Shown: in pieces, positions 8,151-17,172 of the stretch
Layout: every line of letters starts with the position of its first letter
Position numbering within the stretch: position 1 is the first letter of the stretch
Assembly (NCBI GenBank): GCA_000989765.1
Contig: LBOW01000006.1
Location: forward strand, 1 to 50,694
Direction: 5' to 3'
Source of the DNA: Candidatus Woesebacteria bacterium GW2011_GWB1_33_22
GTDB taxonomy: Bacteria > Patescibacteriota > Microgenomatia > UBA8517
Length of the DNA: 50,694 nt
Made by a program: the position numbers and the translations under genes
Notes under the pieces: model-generated
What the model saw: only the letters and a program-made list of their open reading frames with translations
What the model was told of the DNA's origin: nothing
The model's database searches: none

Positions 8151-8297
8151 ATGGCAAATGGAAAACTACCTTACATAATGCTTGTAATGGGATTGATTTT
8201 GGTAATTGCTGGCCTGTTAATCATAATTTCGTGGCAGAGAGGATTTGTTAGATTGGTACCTTTACAATGTCCTGAATATAGGAAGTTATATGTTTAA
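8151..8297 (+). CDS. 48-residue single-pass membrane protein
   Basis: This short ORF encodes one strong membrane segment (MLVMGLILVIAGLLIIIS, residues 10-27) and a basic C-terminal tail. A TAATAT box at 8130-8135 leaves a leader of about 9 bases. Its stop overlaps the start of the next gene by 8 bases (ATGTTTAA), so translation is probably coupled. Function is unknown. Confidence 0.45.
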   Translation: MANGKLPYIMLVMGLILVIAGLLIIISWQRGFVRLVPLQCPEYRKLYV

Positions 8298-8547
8298 ACT
8301 AACTATAAAAATTGTTTTGTTATTCCTAGTTGTGGTTCTTACTTCTGCTTTTGTTGCTTATTTTGTTGCAAGAAGTCAATCAAATGTTCGTTTTGTTTCA
8401 CAACCAAGAGAAGATAATGAAAGCTACGGATATCTCGAAATAAATGGCAAAAAATATTATCAGCTTTATACTACTACCCAAGTAGATATCGGAAATGGCC
8501 TACATTATCACAGAATTGATTTAAGAAGCTCGAATTCTGAACAATAA
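8290..8547 (+). CDS. Small membrane-anchored protein with extracytoplasmic domain
   Basis: The 85 residues have an N-terminal membrane segment (KIVLLFLVVVLTSAFVAYFV) followed by a hydrophilic domain of about 55 residues (YGYLEINGKKYYQLYTTTQ...). The ATG at 8290 is preferred over upstream alternatives. It has a Shine-Dalgarno (AGGAAG, 8280-8285), overlaps the previous stop, and places the hydrophobic segment at the N-terminus. The family is not recognised. With the preceding ORF it may form a small membrane complex. Confidence 0.5.
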   Translation: MFKLTIKIVLLFLVVVLTSAFVAYFVARSQSNVRFVSQPREDNESYGYLEINGKKYYQLYTTTQVDIGNGLHYHRIDLRSSNSEQ

Positions 8548-8777
8548 ACCATATTTTCCAAATTAATTAAGAAAAATAAGAAATAACTATTAGTTTTTAA
8601 CCCTAAAACACATTCTTCAATTTTGAAATAAAAGACTTTTCCAAGAGTCACTGGCCTTGAGTTGGAGGGTCTTATTAATTTCTTAATTGAAATCAAAACT
8701 ATATATTAACCGCCCATATGATAGTAAAATAGAATGGAAACAAAACAGTTCCAAATATAAAGTGGTAGTGAAACAAA

Positions 8778-9434
8778 ATGGCAAGTGAATACATTCCCTT
8801 ACAACAAGATATTTCTCGTCTTACCAAGATTTTTGGTGTTGAAACAGAAAATGGTATTGATAAAAAACTAACGATTTACTCATATCAAGATAAAAGATTA
8901 CCTCCTAACCCAATTGTTTATTATCACCCTAACACCGTAAAAACATTGAAAAAGGAGGGTATTTTAAGAATTGTCGAGATCAGCAACAACATAGATGAAC
9001 ATGCACCAAACTTTGCAGGACCGCTTTTTTATATCGTTAAGTTATTTGCTCAAAAAGTAAAAGAGAGAATTCAGGCAACACAAACTATTACTAAACAAGT
9101 GCCAAAACGTTTACCAAAAGATGTAAGTTGGATCACGACTAAAGAACAGTTCTCACTTAAATTTAAAGATGGAAAAAAATTAGAGTTCAATATCCCCTCA
9201 AAACCTTCTGCAAAATATTTCAAACTTCTAATTGAAAATCATGGTCTACCAGTAAGTCACAAAGCGGCTCTTAAAAGATGCAAAATAGAAAATAATACGG
9301 ATTTAAGAAATTTAGTAAAAACCCTAAAGGATAAAATAATAGGCAACAACTTGAGAGGTAGAATAACTATTCCTAATGACATCCCTGGTACTTATACTCT
9401 GAAAATTTCTTCAGTAAACACAACTCGACACTAA
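8778..9434 (+). CDS. Hypothetical protein of the integrative element, possible C-terminal winged helix
   Basis: The 218-residue soluble basic protein has an N-terminal half I do not recognise. Residues about 140-190 (AKYFKLLIENHGLPVSHKAALKRCKIENNTDLRNLVKTLK) have the spacing of a winged-helix DNA-binding domain like the C-terminus of response regulators. This is pattern-based and uncertain. It is the first gene of a + strand cluster that continues with the PrimPol-helicase and the recombinases, so a replication or regulatory role in the element is plausible. There is no strong Shine-Dalgarno. Confidence 0.5.
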   Translation: MASEYIPLQQDISRLTKIFGVETENGIDKKLTIYSYQDKRLPPNPIVYYHPNTVKTLKKEGILRIVEISNNIDEHAPNFAGPLFYIVKLFAQKVKERIQATQTITKQVPKRLPKDVSWITTKEQFSLKFKDGKKLEFNIPSKPSAKYFKLLIENHGLPVSHKAALKRCKIENNTDLRNLVKTLKDKIIGNNLRGRITIPNDIPGTYTLKISSVNTTRH

Positions 9435-9565
9435 CTACACCCCCTGTCTACCTCTTTTCAAGAGCAAATTCAATTTAAAACTACCTATTGTGGCTATGGT
9501 TTTGTCGTGCTCTATCCTAAAGGAAGGTTAAAAGTAAGTTTTTTTAGAAAGAGGCGAGAAACTAT

Positions 9566-11938
9566 ATGACAGTCAATAAAGAAGAAAAATTAAATAGTAA
9601 TTGGGATTTGCGGTCCACAGCAGTTTGGTATTTTACTAAGCTTAATTGGAGAATCTTTCCAACTGGAAGGAATAAGATTCCTTTAATCACTTGGAGTAAA
9701 TATCGGACAGTTAAACCAGCAATAGAGGAAGTAAAACAATGGTTTATTCAGTTTCCGAATGCAAATATTGGTTTAATCACTGGTAAAACAACTGGAATAG
9801 TGGTAATTGATATTGATCCCAGACACGGAGGTACAGATGAAGATTTCAAAGGTATTGAAACGGTAAAAAGTAAAACAGGTGGAGGTGGTTTTCACCTCTT
9901 TTTTAAGTACGAAGAGGGTTTGACAAACAAATCTGGTATAAAAGGGGGAATTGATATTCGAGCCGAAGGCGGTTATGTAGTTTTGCCTCCTTCAATCCAT
10001 GAATCAGGCAATAAATATGTTTGGATAAATTCACCCGACACTACGTCTATTGCTCCACTTCCGTCATTTGTTAGAGAATGGCTGAACAAAACACAATCAA
10101 AAACAAAAAGTAATTGGAATCCAGGCATATTGGGAGGTGCTGAGGAAGGTACTCGGAATGCAAGTGCTACGTCAGTTATAGGTAAGTTACTAAAACGTTT
10201 TCCCGAAATAGAATGGGAGACGGAAGTCTGGACTATTTTTAAAAATTGGAATTCACAGAACAACCCCCCACTCTCAGATAAGGAGTTAAGAATCGTATTT
10301 GAAAGTATTTCTAAAAAAGAGAAAATTTCAAAAGAAAGTAAAAACAAAACTCAAGCTAGTGGGACAGAAATTCCAGACGTCTCAACAAAGCAAAAATTGA
10401 TAGAACAACTACTTAGCTATATTGAAGTAGAGGAAAAGGTCAAAATACTTTTACCCAATTCTCAAACGGCATTAAAACTAGTACTAGCGGTAGCTGTATC
10501 GAGTAACTTTCCAAATCCTCTAATGTTATGGCTACTTTTGGTGGGAGTACCGAGCAGTGGAAAGACCGAACTTGTCCGTTTGATTAAAAATGCCGATATT
10601 ACATTTTATCTAGACAATCTTACTCAAAATGCTTTTATTTCTGGTGAAAGAGCAGATAAGAATAATAAAGTTTACGATCTTTTACCGCTTTTAGATAAAA
10701 AATGTTTAGTCATTAAAGATTGGACTTCTATTTTCTCCCTAGATGAAAAGATGACTAAGAAGTTGCTTGGTGATTTAGTGGGAATCTATGACAAGGAATT
10801 TACTAAATTCAGTTCAAGACGTGGAAGTATTAGCTATTCTAGTGCTTTTTCTCAATTGGGCTGTATCACACCAGCAACTTTAAATAGGCACACCAACTAT
10901 ATGAATATGGTTGGTCCAAGATTCCTTTGCTATACAATGCCTGTTAGTAGTTCAGAGGACAAAAAACAAAGTTATGATCGTATATTTTCTAATCAGGACC
11001 GATCACTAGTCGAAAAGGAAACTCGACTTTATGTTTCATCTTATTTAAACCAACTAGCCCAAGAAGTTCCCAATGTAAAACCTTTAAGTAGAGAAATCCA
11101 GGAATATTTGAAAACTGCCGCAGAATTGATGGCTAATTGTCGAGGCATTGTTATACTTCAATCAGCCTCATTTAAGAGTGAAGAGGGAGAGGATATAAAG
11201 TACTACGAAGTATTAGACGTTCAGATTGAAGAACCCTGGAGAGCAGTTCAGCAACTTATTAATTTAGCAAAATATCTAGCGTTTGTTGTTGGAAAAGACG
11301 AGGTAGGAGTTAGTGAACTAGCGATTATTAAAGATGTGGTTCTCTCCTCAATGCCAGCTGATCGTTCTCAGGCATTAAGAATAGTAAAAGATCAAGGTGG
11401 AAACATAACAGCTAAAGGGTTAACGGAGTTTTCTGATAAGTCTGTAAAAACTTCTAGACGGTTACTAGACGAACTTGTGGCTTTAAAAGTACTTGAAAAG
11501 GTCAAGGGATCGGGTACAGTAGCTTCCGATTACAAAATATTCACTCACTTTCAAGACTTTCTATTACTGGACCCCACCGAGTTTATGTCCCACAAGGATA
11601 GAGGGACAGAAACTCCGCAGGGTGTAGAAAGGCCCGAAGTTGGGATAGAAAAACTAAGAAGCTTGCTTGCTCAAGATCTCAAATTGATATCTGACAAAGA
11701 TTTGCACATTTATCTGGAAAGTGCTGTGAAGTGGCTCACGGACAACCTAAATCAACCCTTGAGTGACGAGTATGGTCTTGTCGATTCTGTCTGGGACAAG
11801 ATAAACGAAGAAACTAAAAGGAGAGAAAAAGAAGCAAATAAATATACCAAACACGATCAAAGACTCACAAATGAGTTATTTAACAACGAAGAAATTCCAA
11901 TAGATCAATCGCAGGAAGGGGGTGAACAAACCCTATGA
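9566..11938 (+). CDS. PrimPol-helicase replication protein of a mobile element
   Basis: The protein has 790 residues. Residues 20-170 are a bifunctional primase-polymerase (Prim-Pol) domain. The catalytic DID is at D82 and D84 in IVVIDIDPRHGG, the histidine is at about H110 in GGGGFHLFF, and a third acidic segment is GGIDIRAEGGYVVLPPS. Residues 190-200 (AEEGTRNAS) are a common linker motif. Residues 320-470 are a P-loop ATPase with Walker A GVPSSGKT (327-334) and a Walker B-like LVIKDW (381-386), probably the helicase. Such fusions initiate replication in plasmids, phages and integrative elements. The Shine-Dalgarno is purine-rich (AGAGGCGAG). The stop overlaps the next gene by 4 bases. Confidence 0.85.
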   Translation: MTVNKEEKLNSNWDLRSTAVWYFTKLNWRIFPTGRNKIPLITWSKYRTVKPAIEEVKQWFIQFPNANIGLITGKTTGIVVIDIDPRHGGTDEDFKGIETVKSKTGGGGFHLFFKYEEGLTNKSGIKGGIDIRAEGGYVVLPPSIHESGNKYVWINSPDTTSIAPLPSFVREWLNKTQSKTKSNWNPGILGGAEEGTRNASATSVIGKLLKRFPEIEWETEVWTIFKNWNSQNNPPLSDKELRIVFESISKKEKISKESKNKTQASGTEIPDVSTKQKLIEQLLSYIEVEEKVKILLPNSQTALKLVLAVAVSSNFPNPLMLWLLLVGVPSSGKTELVRLIKNADITFYLDNLTQNAFISGERADKNNKVYDLLPLLDKKCLVIKDWTSIFSLDEKMTKKLLGDLVGIYDKEFTKFSSRRGSISYSSAFSQLGCITPATLNRHTNYMNMVGPRFLCYTMPVSSSEDKKQSYDRIFSNQDRSLVEKETRLYVSSYLNQLAQEVPNVKPLSREIQEYLKTAAELMANCRGIVILQSASFKSEEGEDIKYYEVLDVQIEEPWRAVQQLINLAKYLAFVVGKDEVGVSELAIIKDVVLSSMPADRSQALRIVKDQGGNITAKGLTEFSDKSVKTSRRLLDELVALKVLEKVKGSGTVASDYKIFTHFQDFLLLDPTEFMSHKDRGTETPQGVERPEVGIEKLRSLLAQDLKLISDKDLHIYLESAVKWLTDNLNQPLSDEYGLVDSVWDKINEETKRREKEANKYTKHDQRLTNELFNNEEIPIDQSQEGGEQTL

Positions 11939-12597
11939 AAAATAAAAAGCAAGAGAAGTTAGTAGTGGGATATGTGAGAACAGCGACAGTTAGTCAAAAC
12001 AAAAATGGTTTATCTACAGAAATCCAAGAGGAAAAGATAAAGGAATTTTGTAAAGCAAAAGGATATCAGTTATTAAAGACATTTAGTGATAATGGATGTT
12101 CAGGTGCAAATCTGAATCGTCCAGCATTAAAAGACCTTTTGGTGGAAACATCAAAGGGAAAGGTTTCCAAAGTTATATGTCTAGACAGCAACAGGTTGTC
12201 AAGAAAAGTAGCAGATTTTTTAATTCTGAAATCAATGTTTAAAAAACATGATGTAGAATTGGTTTTTCTTTCAGGCTCATCTGTAGCTGGAGATCCTTAC
12301 ATGCAGTCCTTTGAAGAAATACTGGCGGCCATCAATTCAATACAATCAAGAGTTGATATGCGTAAACAAATACAGAGATCGCATGAGTATCGGTCCCATA
12401 AAAGAACTCGTCATGTAAGAATGATTGTCAGCAAAGACGATTTGGATAACTATTCCAAATTTAAAAAAGTTATAGAGAACGAGCCTCTTTATGCTTCAAC
12501 GTGTGGACTAAGTAAATCACAAATGGTATTAATCGCAAAGATTTTGAGATTGAATTTAGAAAACACAACAGAAGTTGGAGCAGAGTTCCGTTTTTAG
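11935..12597 (+). CDS. Serine recombinase homologue lacking the catalytic serine
   Basis: The 220 residues match the resolvase catalytic domain: GYVRTATVSQ at the N-terminus, DNGCSGANLNRPALKDLL, LDSNRLSRKVADF, and an element of the E helix (LAAINSIQ). Aligned without gaps to the neighbouring recombinase (YGRISTSSQ), the catalytic serine is alanine here (A17, codon GCG). The RLSR arginines are kept. There is no large recombinase domain or zinc ribbon; a short basic tail of about 90 residues follows. It should be unable to cleave DNA and may be an accessory subunit or regulator of the neighbouring active enzyme. The start overlaps the PrimPol stop by 4 bases, so the two are coupled. Confidence 0.75.
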   Translation: MKNKKQEKLVVGYVRTATVSQNKNGLSTEIQEEKIKEFCKAKGYQLLKTFSDNGCSGANLNRPALKDLLVETSKGKVSKVICLDSNRLSRKVADFLILKSMFKKHDVELVFLSGSSVAGDPYMQSFEEILAAINSIQSRVDMRKQIQRSHEYRSHKRTRHVRMIVSKDDLDNYSKFKKVIENEPLYASTCGLSKSQMVLIAKILRLNLENTTEVGAEFRF

Positions 12598-12607
12598 GGT
12601 AGTGAGT

Positions 12608-12868
12608 ATGAGCCAGTCAAACAAAAAGATCTTAAAAGATAAAATGGACCGACTGGCTCAGTCAGACAGTTCAATATCATATGCGCAGTTATCACGAAAA
12701 AGTAACAAATTTATAGAAAAATGCGGGGTAGGTAGCCAGTTGGTTCAAACCAACAAGGCCGTACCCCGTCCCCCTGAAGAAGAAATAAATCACCTCGCAA
12801 AAACTTGGTGCGAACTGATGCTTAATCAGATACAAGAAAAGGCAATGCAGACACGTGTTGCGGAGTGA
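12608..12868 (+). CDS. Small hypothetical protein between two recombinase genes
   Basis: The 86 residues form a soluble, mixed-charge, probably helical protein. The ATG at 12608 is chosen over an upstream in-frame ATG at 12575. AGGG lies 8 bases before 12608, and the upstream start would overlap the previous gene by 23 bases. No family is recognised. Its size and position, between an inactive and an active recombinase, would fit a recombination directionality factor or an antirepressor; this is inference from context only. Confidence 0.5.
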   Translation: MSQSNKKILKDKMDRLAQSDSSISYAQLSRKSNKFIEKCGVGSQLVQTNKAVPRPPEEEINHLAKTWCELMLNQIQEKAMQTRVAE

Positions 12869-12916
12869 TTCTGAACCTAAAACAAATGAAAATATTATTA
12901 GTAGTAGGAAAAGAAT

Positions 12917-14656
12917 ATGCAATCAACAGACGAGGAGAAAGAGAAGCTAAAAGCAATTTGTCCTAAATGTGTAGGATACGGAAGAATTTCGACATCATCA
13001 CAAAAAGAGGAGGGGTTTTCCATTGACGTTCAGCAAACCAAGATTTACGAAAAGGTACGGGAGTTAAAAGGAGAACTAATAGGAATTTACACAGATGAGG
13101 CAAAAACTGGTACAAATCTTAATAGGCCTGGATTAACAGCATTATTAGCTCGTTGCACTAAGGGAGATATTGATTATCTAGTCGTTCAGGACACCTCAAG
13201 ACTTTCAAGAGACACTAAAGATTATTTGGGGGTTAAGGCATTGTTAAAAAAGGAGAGGGTTGAAATTGTTGCTTTATCGGGAATGCAATCTCAAGGGGAC
13301 GATCCATACTCACAGTTTCTAGATGAAGTTATAGCCGCAGTTAACGCATTACACCCTAGAGTGTCAGGTTACAAAGCACGACAAACCGCCATTGAAAAAT
13401 TTAAGAATGGTTATTATCCCTCCTGGGCACCTTTGGGTTATAAAAATGTTAAGAATGAACATCCGACAGGCCCATACGACAAACGTATAGTAGTCCCCGA
13501 TGAAGATACAAGTGCTTTTATTACTGAATCTTTTAAGATGTATGCCACTCGCAATTTTTCAATCTATGATATTCGACAATATCTTCACAAAAAGGGAGTA
13601 CGAGGTAGAAAAGGAAGACCATTACAATATTCAGTTGTTCACCATATGCTTCGCAATACTTTTTATTGGGGTTGGATGAAACATGGGGGTTTGGAGGGTG
13701 ACGGTAAACACGTTAAATTAATTGATAAACCGACATTTGATCTTGTTCAGCAAGTATTGACCGATAAAGGTGACTACAGCATTAGACGCAGAAAACATAA
13801 TTTTCTTTTAAGAGGTATTGTATTTTGTAAAGAGTGCAGTCGGAGATTTGTGGCCGAATATCACTACAATTCAAAGTACAAATCTGGAGGTGGAAAAATT
13901 GGAATGTATCACTGCTCGCAAACTGGCAAGCGTGGTAAATGCCATGCAAGAAGTCTTTCTTTGACCAATCTGGAGGATCAAGTTCAATTGGAAGTTAGTA
14001 AACTCGCATTTAAGCCAGAGTTTGTTGAGGCAGTTAATAAAAATATCGAGATTGTCTACCAGGAAGGAATTGATAAGATGAAGGACGCTAAAAAAGCAGC
14101 AGAGAACCGTAGAGATGCAATTGAGATGAACAAAGAAAGAATTCAACACGACTACACCACTAGCGGAAAGTTAAGTATTGATGAGTACCACATGTTTAAT
14201 GCCAAGTTTGATGCAGAAATGCTTAATGTTCAGAAAGAACTAGCAGACATTGAAAAGATAAAAACAATTGATGTGGCCGTAGTTAATGAAGTAATAGAGC
14301 TAACAAGGAATATTTCTCAAAGCTATGCTAAAGTCGATGTCGACCACAAAAGAGCCTATTTACACTTCTTCTTTCAAAAAATCTGGGTAAAAGATAGGAA
14401 AATCGTGGAGGTAGAATACACACCAGCTATTGAAGTTTTACAAGAGACGAATTTGGTTATATTAGGCGCCAAGTGGCTCGAGAGTCGTTCAACTAATATA
14501 ACCATGCAATTGTCACATATTTACGAGGCTTTTTCAAACTTTAGGCTTGTAGCTCAGATCAGAGAGGAAATAGAAAAAGTTAGTTCATTTCAAACTGTAA
14601 CCGCCATCAACCACCAAAATCTCGCCAGTGATGTAACTTGCATCATCAGATGCTAG
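12917..14656 (+). CDS. Large serine recombinase (integrase)
   Basis: The 579 residues show the full large serine recombinase architecture. The catalytic domain has the nucleophile in YGRISTSSQ (S25) and QDTSRLSRDTKDY. The recombinase domain follows (about 160-290), then a zinc ribbon (FCKECSRRF ... YHCSQTGKRGKCHA, about 300-350). A long coiled-coil region runs to about 460. An N-terminal CPKC before the catalytic domain is unusual. The Shine-Dalgarno AGGAAAAG precedes the ATG. The last 24 codons lie antisense to the 3' end of the SDR gene (14585-15316), so the coding sequence appears to run across the integration site. It is probably the integrase of the 8.7-14.6 kb element. Confidence 0.9.
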   Translation: MQSTDEEKEKLKAICPKCVGYGRISTSSQKEEGFSIDVQQTKIYEKVRELKGELIGIYTDEAKTGTNLNRPGLTALLARCTKGDIDYLVVQDTSRLSRDTKDYLGVKALLKKERVEIVALSGMQSQGDDPYSQFLDEVIAAVNALHPRVSGYKARQTAIEKFKNGYYPSWAPLGYKNVKNEHPTGPYDKRIVVPDEDTSAFITESFKMYATRNFSIYDIRQYLHKKGVRGRKGRPLQYSVVHHMLRNTFYWGWMKHGGLEGDGKHVKLIDKPTFDLVQQVLTDKGDYSIRRRKHNFLLRGIVFCKECSRRFVAEYHYNSKYKSGGGKIGMYHCSQTGKRGKCHARSLSLTNLEDQVQLEVSKLAFKPEFVEAVNKNIEIVYQEGIDKMKDAKKAAENRRDAIEMNKERIQHDYTTSGKLSIDEYHMFNAKFDAEMLNVQKELADIEKIKTIDVAVVNEVIELTRNISQSYAKVDVDHKRAYLHFFFQKIWVKDRKIVEVEYTPAIEVLQETNLVILGAKWLESRSTNITMQLSHIYEAFSNFRLVAQIREEIEKVSSFQTVTAINHQNLASDVTCIIRC

Positions 14657-15316
14657 AAAAACAATTGCCTTAGCTAATTCTTCAGGTTCCGCAATACGCT
14701 TTAGAGGGGTGTTTTGTTTCATCCTTTCGATCAGTTCTTCACCTGCTCCTTTGGTCATGTCTGTCATTACGTTGCTAGGAGCCACTGCATTAACCCTAAT
14801 ATTCGGAGCCAACTCTTTTGCAAATGATTTTGTAAGTGCGACAATCGCATTTTTTGCGCAGGAATATGCTAGAACATATTGTGATCCCAACAGTCCTACC
14901 GTAGAAGTTAAATTTACAATTGCTCCCTGTTTCTGCATAATGGGTGCAACTTCTTTTGTCATTAACCAAACACTTGTGAGATTTACATCAATTGTTTTTT
15001 GCCACGTTTCAATATCAGTTTTCCAATCCCCAGGTCTAACAATTTCTCCTGCATTATTAATCAGAATATCTATCTTTCCAAATTTACCCAATGTATCTTC
15101 AACTAATCTCTTTACCCCATCTTCTTTAGATATGTCTGCTTGTACCAAAAGGCAGTTTTCAGCTCTAACTTCTTTAGCAACTGACTCTGCCTCTTTTTTA
15201 TTGGTTTTGTAATTTATTACGACCTTTGCTCCCTCTTGTGCAAAAAGAATAGCCGTAGCTCGACCTATTCCTCTAGAAGAACCTGTAATAATTACAACTT
15301 TATTTTTCAATTTCAT
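14585..15316 (-). CDS. SDR-family oxidoreductase (FabG-like)
   Basis: The 243 residues form a classical short-chain dehydrogenase. The NAD(P)-binding motif is GSSRGIGRA near residue 12, followed by NNAG, a serine in NLTSTVG, YSCAK (the catalytic YxxxK) and the closing VVDGGYSLK. The family reduces 3-oxoacyl-ACP or other carbonyls; the specific substrate cannot be told. The isolated setting does not support a fatty-acid operon. An extended -10 (TGATACAAT) ends exactly six bases before the ATG, so the mRNA should be leaderless. The 3' end overlaps the recombinase gene by 72 bases and may be the attachment site. Confidence 0.9.
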   Translation of the reverse strand: MKLKNKVVIITGSSRGIGRATAILFAQEGAKVVINYKTNKKEAESVAKEVRAENCLLVQADISKEDGVKRLVEDTLGKFGKIDILINNAGEIVRPGDWKTDIETWQKTIDVNLTSVWLMTKEVAPIMQKQGAIVNLTSTVGLLGSQYVLAYSCAKNAIVALTKSFAKELAPNIRVNAVAPSNVMTDMTKGAGEELIERMKQNTPLKRIAEPEELAKAIVFLASDDASYITGEILVVDGGYSLK

Positions 15317-15457
15317 AGATAAATTGTATCAACTTGGTATATTAAGTGCGAATTGGCTCTCTGTAGCTTACAAGCTTCGTAATTGGTTTTCAACTAATTC
15401 GTTCGAGTATGTATACGATGGAGGTAAACTAAATTTAGCTTTATCTTATGCGACAAG

Positions 15458-16165
15458 TTAACCAAATTTGATTCTTTCGTCAGGTTGGCTTCTCATACCT
15501 TCAGAACTTGATTGTTCTGGTTCATTGTTTTCAAATCTTCGCCAGCCACCATCAGTGGGTGGAAGTTCAAGCTGTGCACCTGATTTACGAGCCAAACTCA
15601 ATTCTTCCTTTAATGTCTGCCAATTTTCCATTTCAGGCGATACTACTTGCCAGTTAACAACTTCGTGATCTATTGGCTCATTGTTTATGTAGTTATAATC
15701 TCTTGCTAGCAACTCTCTTGTTCTTTGACCCACCTTTGTGATATGAAGAATATCTAAATTTTGTGCTGACTCATCAATGCGAATTATATCTCCGATACTT
15801 CGTTCGTGAGCCTCATATCCAGTTGATAAAAATGCAATATTTTCTATAACTTCTCTTTCTCTTTCAAGCCCATGATTTAAGCTTCCTTCAGGACTTCTTG
15901 GCTGATCAGAAATTCTTACCTTTTCTCCATTAGGCTTTTTGTAATAGATTTCCTTTTCGATAAGCGGGCTTCCATCTTCCATTCTGTGGACACGATGGCT
16001 AACCGACCAATAGTTGCCTTCACTTTCTGAATCTCTTGGCTTACCATCATTTTTTGTTTCCCAATAATCTTTATAAGAAGCCTTTAACATTCCCAAAAGT
16101 TCACGTTCGTCTTCATACATTCCTTTTGCTTTGATTCTTACATTTGCTTGTGTGGGGTTAGTCAT
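15458..16165 (-). CDS. Hypothetical 235-residue soluble protein
   Basis: This hydrophilic protein is rich in Glu and Arg and has no signal peptide, membrane segment or motif I recognise. A central stretch (ENIAFLSTGYEAHERSIGDIIRID) might be a folded core; the C-terminal 40 residues look disordered. A TATAAT box ends 7 bases before the ATG, an almost leaderless arrangement. It is divergent from the gene at 16211, and the two promoters share about 45 bases. Function is unknown. Confidence 0.55.
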   Translation of the reverse strand: MTNPTQANVRIKAKGMYEDERELLGMLKASYKDYWETKNDGKPRDSESEGNYWSVSHRVHRMEDGSPLIEKEIYYKKPNGEKVRISDQPRSPEGSLNHGLEREREVIENIAFLSTGYEAHERSIGDIIRIDESAQNLDILHITKVGQRTRELLARDYNYINNEPIDHEVVNWQVVSPEMENWQTLKEELSLARKSGAQLELPPTDGGWRRFENNEPEQSSSEGMRSQPDERIKFG

Positions 16166-16198
16166 ATTTGAAATTATAGCAGATCTTTTTGGAAGCGG

Positions 16199-16204
16199 TA
16201 TAAT
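16199..16204 (+). promoter_or_regulatory. -10 box of a leaderless promoter
   Basis: TATAAT ends exactly six bases before the ATG at 16211. A TATAAT for the divergent gene (start 16165) lies close by on the other strand. Confidence 0.6.
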
Positions 16205-16210
16205 CGGAAT

Positions 16211-16600
16211 ATGACTTTGAAATTAAAGATAAAACGGATGATCAACAAATTGGCTCTAATTACCAGACCTCACTTGCTTTTACTACGCATGTTTTACAGA
16301 TTCATTGGAAAGGAAATACCAAATCTAGCACAAATAATTGGTATCCCTACCATTTTTGGTAGTATTAAAAATTACAACGACAGACAATCATTGTACTTAG
16401 GTGTGTTTGTAGGCAGCTTGGTTACTGTATTTTTAGTTACAAAGAACATCGAGTACTGGAAGAAAAACGCCACAAAAATTAGCAAATATACAGGAATTTC
16501 TAGAAAAGATTTAGACATTGAATGGGATAATCTTCTCCACATATTTTGTGTGTTTTGTGGTTTTGTAACTGTTGCAGTTGTAAATAATTTCCGCCATTAG
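16211..16600 (+). CDS. Small membrane protein, unknown function
   Basis: The 129 residues start with a very basic N-terminus (KLKIKRMINK) and have probable membrane segments around LYLGVFVGSLVTVFLVT and LLHIFCVFCGFVTVAVV near the C-terminus. A TATAAT box ends six bases before the ATG and there is no Shine-Dalgarno. The stop lies 2 bases from the stop of the convergent gene at 16603. No family is recognised. Confidence 0.55.
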   Translation: MTLKLKIKRMINKLALITRPHLLLLRMFYRFIGKEIPNLAQIIGIPTIFGSIKNYNDRQSLYLGVFVGSLVTVFLVTKNIEYWKKNATKISKYTGISRKDLDIEWDNLLHIFCVFCGFVTVAVVNNFRH

Positions 16601-16602
16601 AT

Positions 16603-17124
16603 CTAGCCTCGAGATAATTGACGAGTAACAACTTGCACGATTGTTTTAGCTATTTCGATAATATAAAGGTGATTTTGTTCAAAAAAAAGTTTATCTCGAG
16701 CAGGGTTACCTAATGGCAAAATAGTTCCCTGTGATTGCCTGTGTAGGGGATCAATTCCATCATCAATGTGTGCACCTTTTTGATCAGCTACAAGCTTAAC
16801 AACCTCTATTCTAGTGACTGGTCTTCCTCCAATACTAAAAATCATTCTGTTGATGTATTCATCTAGTCCAACATCAATTCGCGTGGGTGGTAAAATCTTT
16901 GACCGATCAGGGAATATAAATGTCCTTTTAATTACATGCTCGACCCTTTTCAATCCACTGTCGCCATTTGAGTTTGGATTTAAGAGCTTTCGTATTTCTA
17001 CAGAAAGAGGCTTTATTCTAGCAACAGCGTTATTTTCGATGATGTCTTTTAGAAAAAATTCTATGTTTGAAATACTGTCAAATATTTCTTCTATAAATTC
17101 TTTTTTTGTAGATTTAATTCTCAT
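16603..17124 (-). CDS. Hypothetical protein with a VADQKGAHIDDG motif
   Basis: The 173-residue soluble protein has a helical N-terminal half. The segment IEVVKLVADQKGAHIDDGIDP (residues about 105-125) resembles a motif (VANxxGGAHVD) that I recall from uncharacterised accessory proteins, possibly HEPN-like. I cannot name the family with confidence. The gene stands alone between convergent neighbours, 48 bases downstream of the start-proximal side of nothing obvious; no strong promoter was found. Confidence 0.5.
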   Translation of the reverse strand: MRIKSTKKEFIEEIFDSISNIEFFLKDIIENNAVARIKPLSVEIRKLLNPNSNGDSGLKRVEHVIKRTFIFPDRSKILPPTRIDVGLDEYINRMIFSIGGRPVTRIEVVKLVADQKGAHIDDGIDPLHRQSQGTILPLGNPARDKLFFEQNHLYIIEIAKTIVQVVTRQLSRG

Positions 17125-17172
17125 TTAATAGCTCGTTGTTTCTGTGCCTAATAACAATGAAATAACAACGAC

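Noticed and set aside
8508-8696. 62-codon - strand open frame between the membrane protein genes and the element gene
   Set aside because: No promoter or Shine-Dalgarno, and it overlaps the end of the + strand gene. The sequence 8548-8777 looks non-coding.
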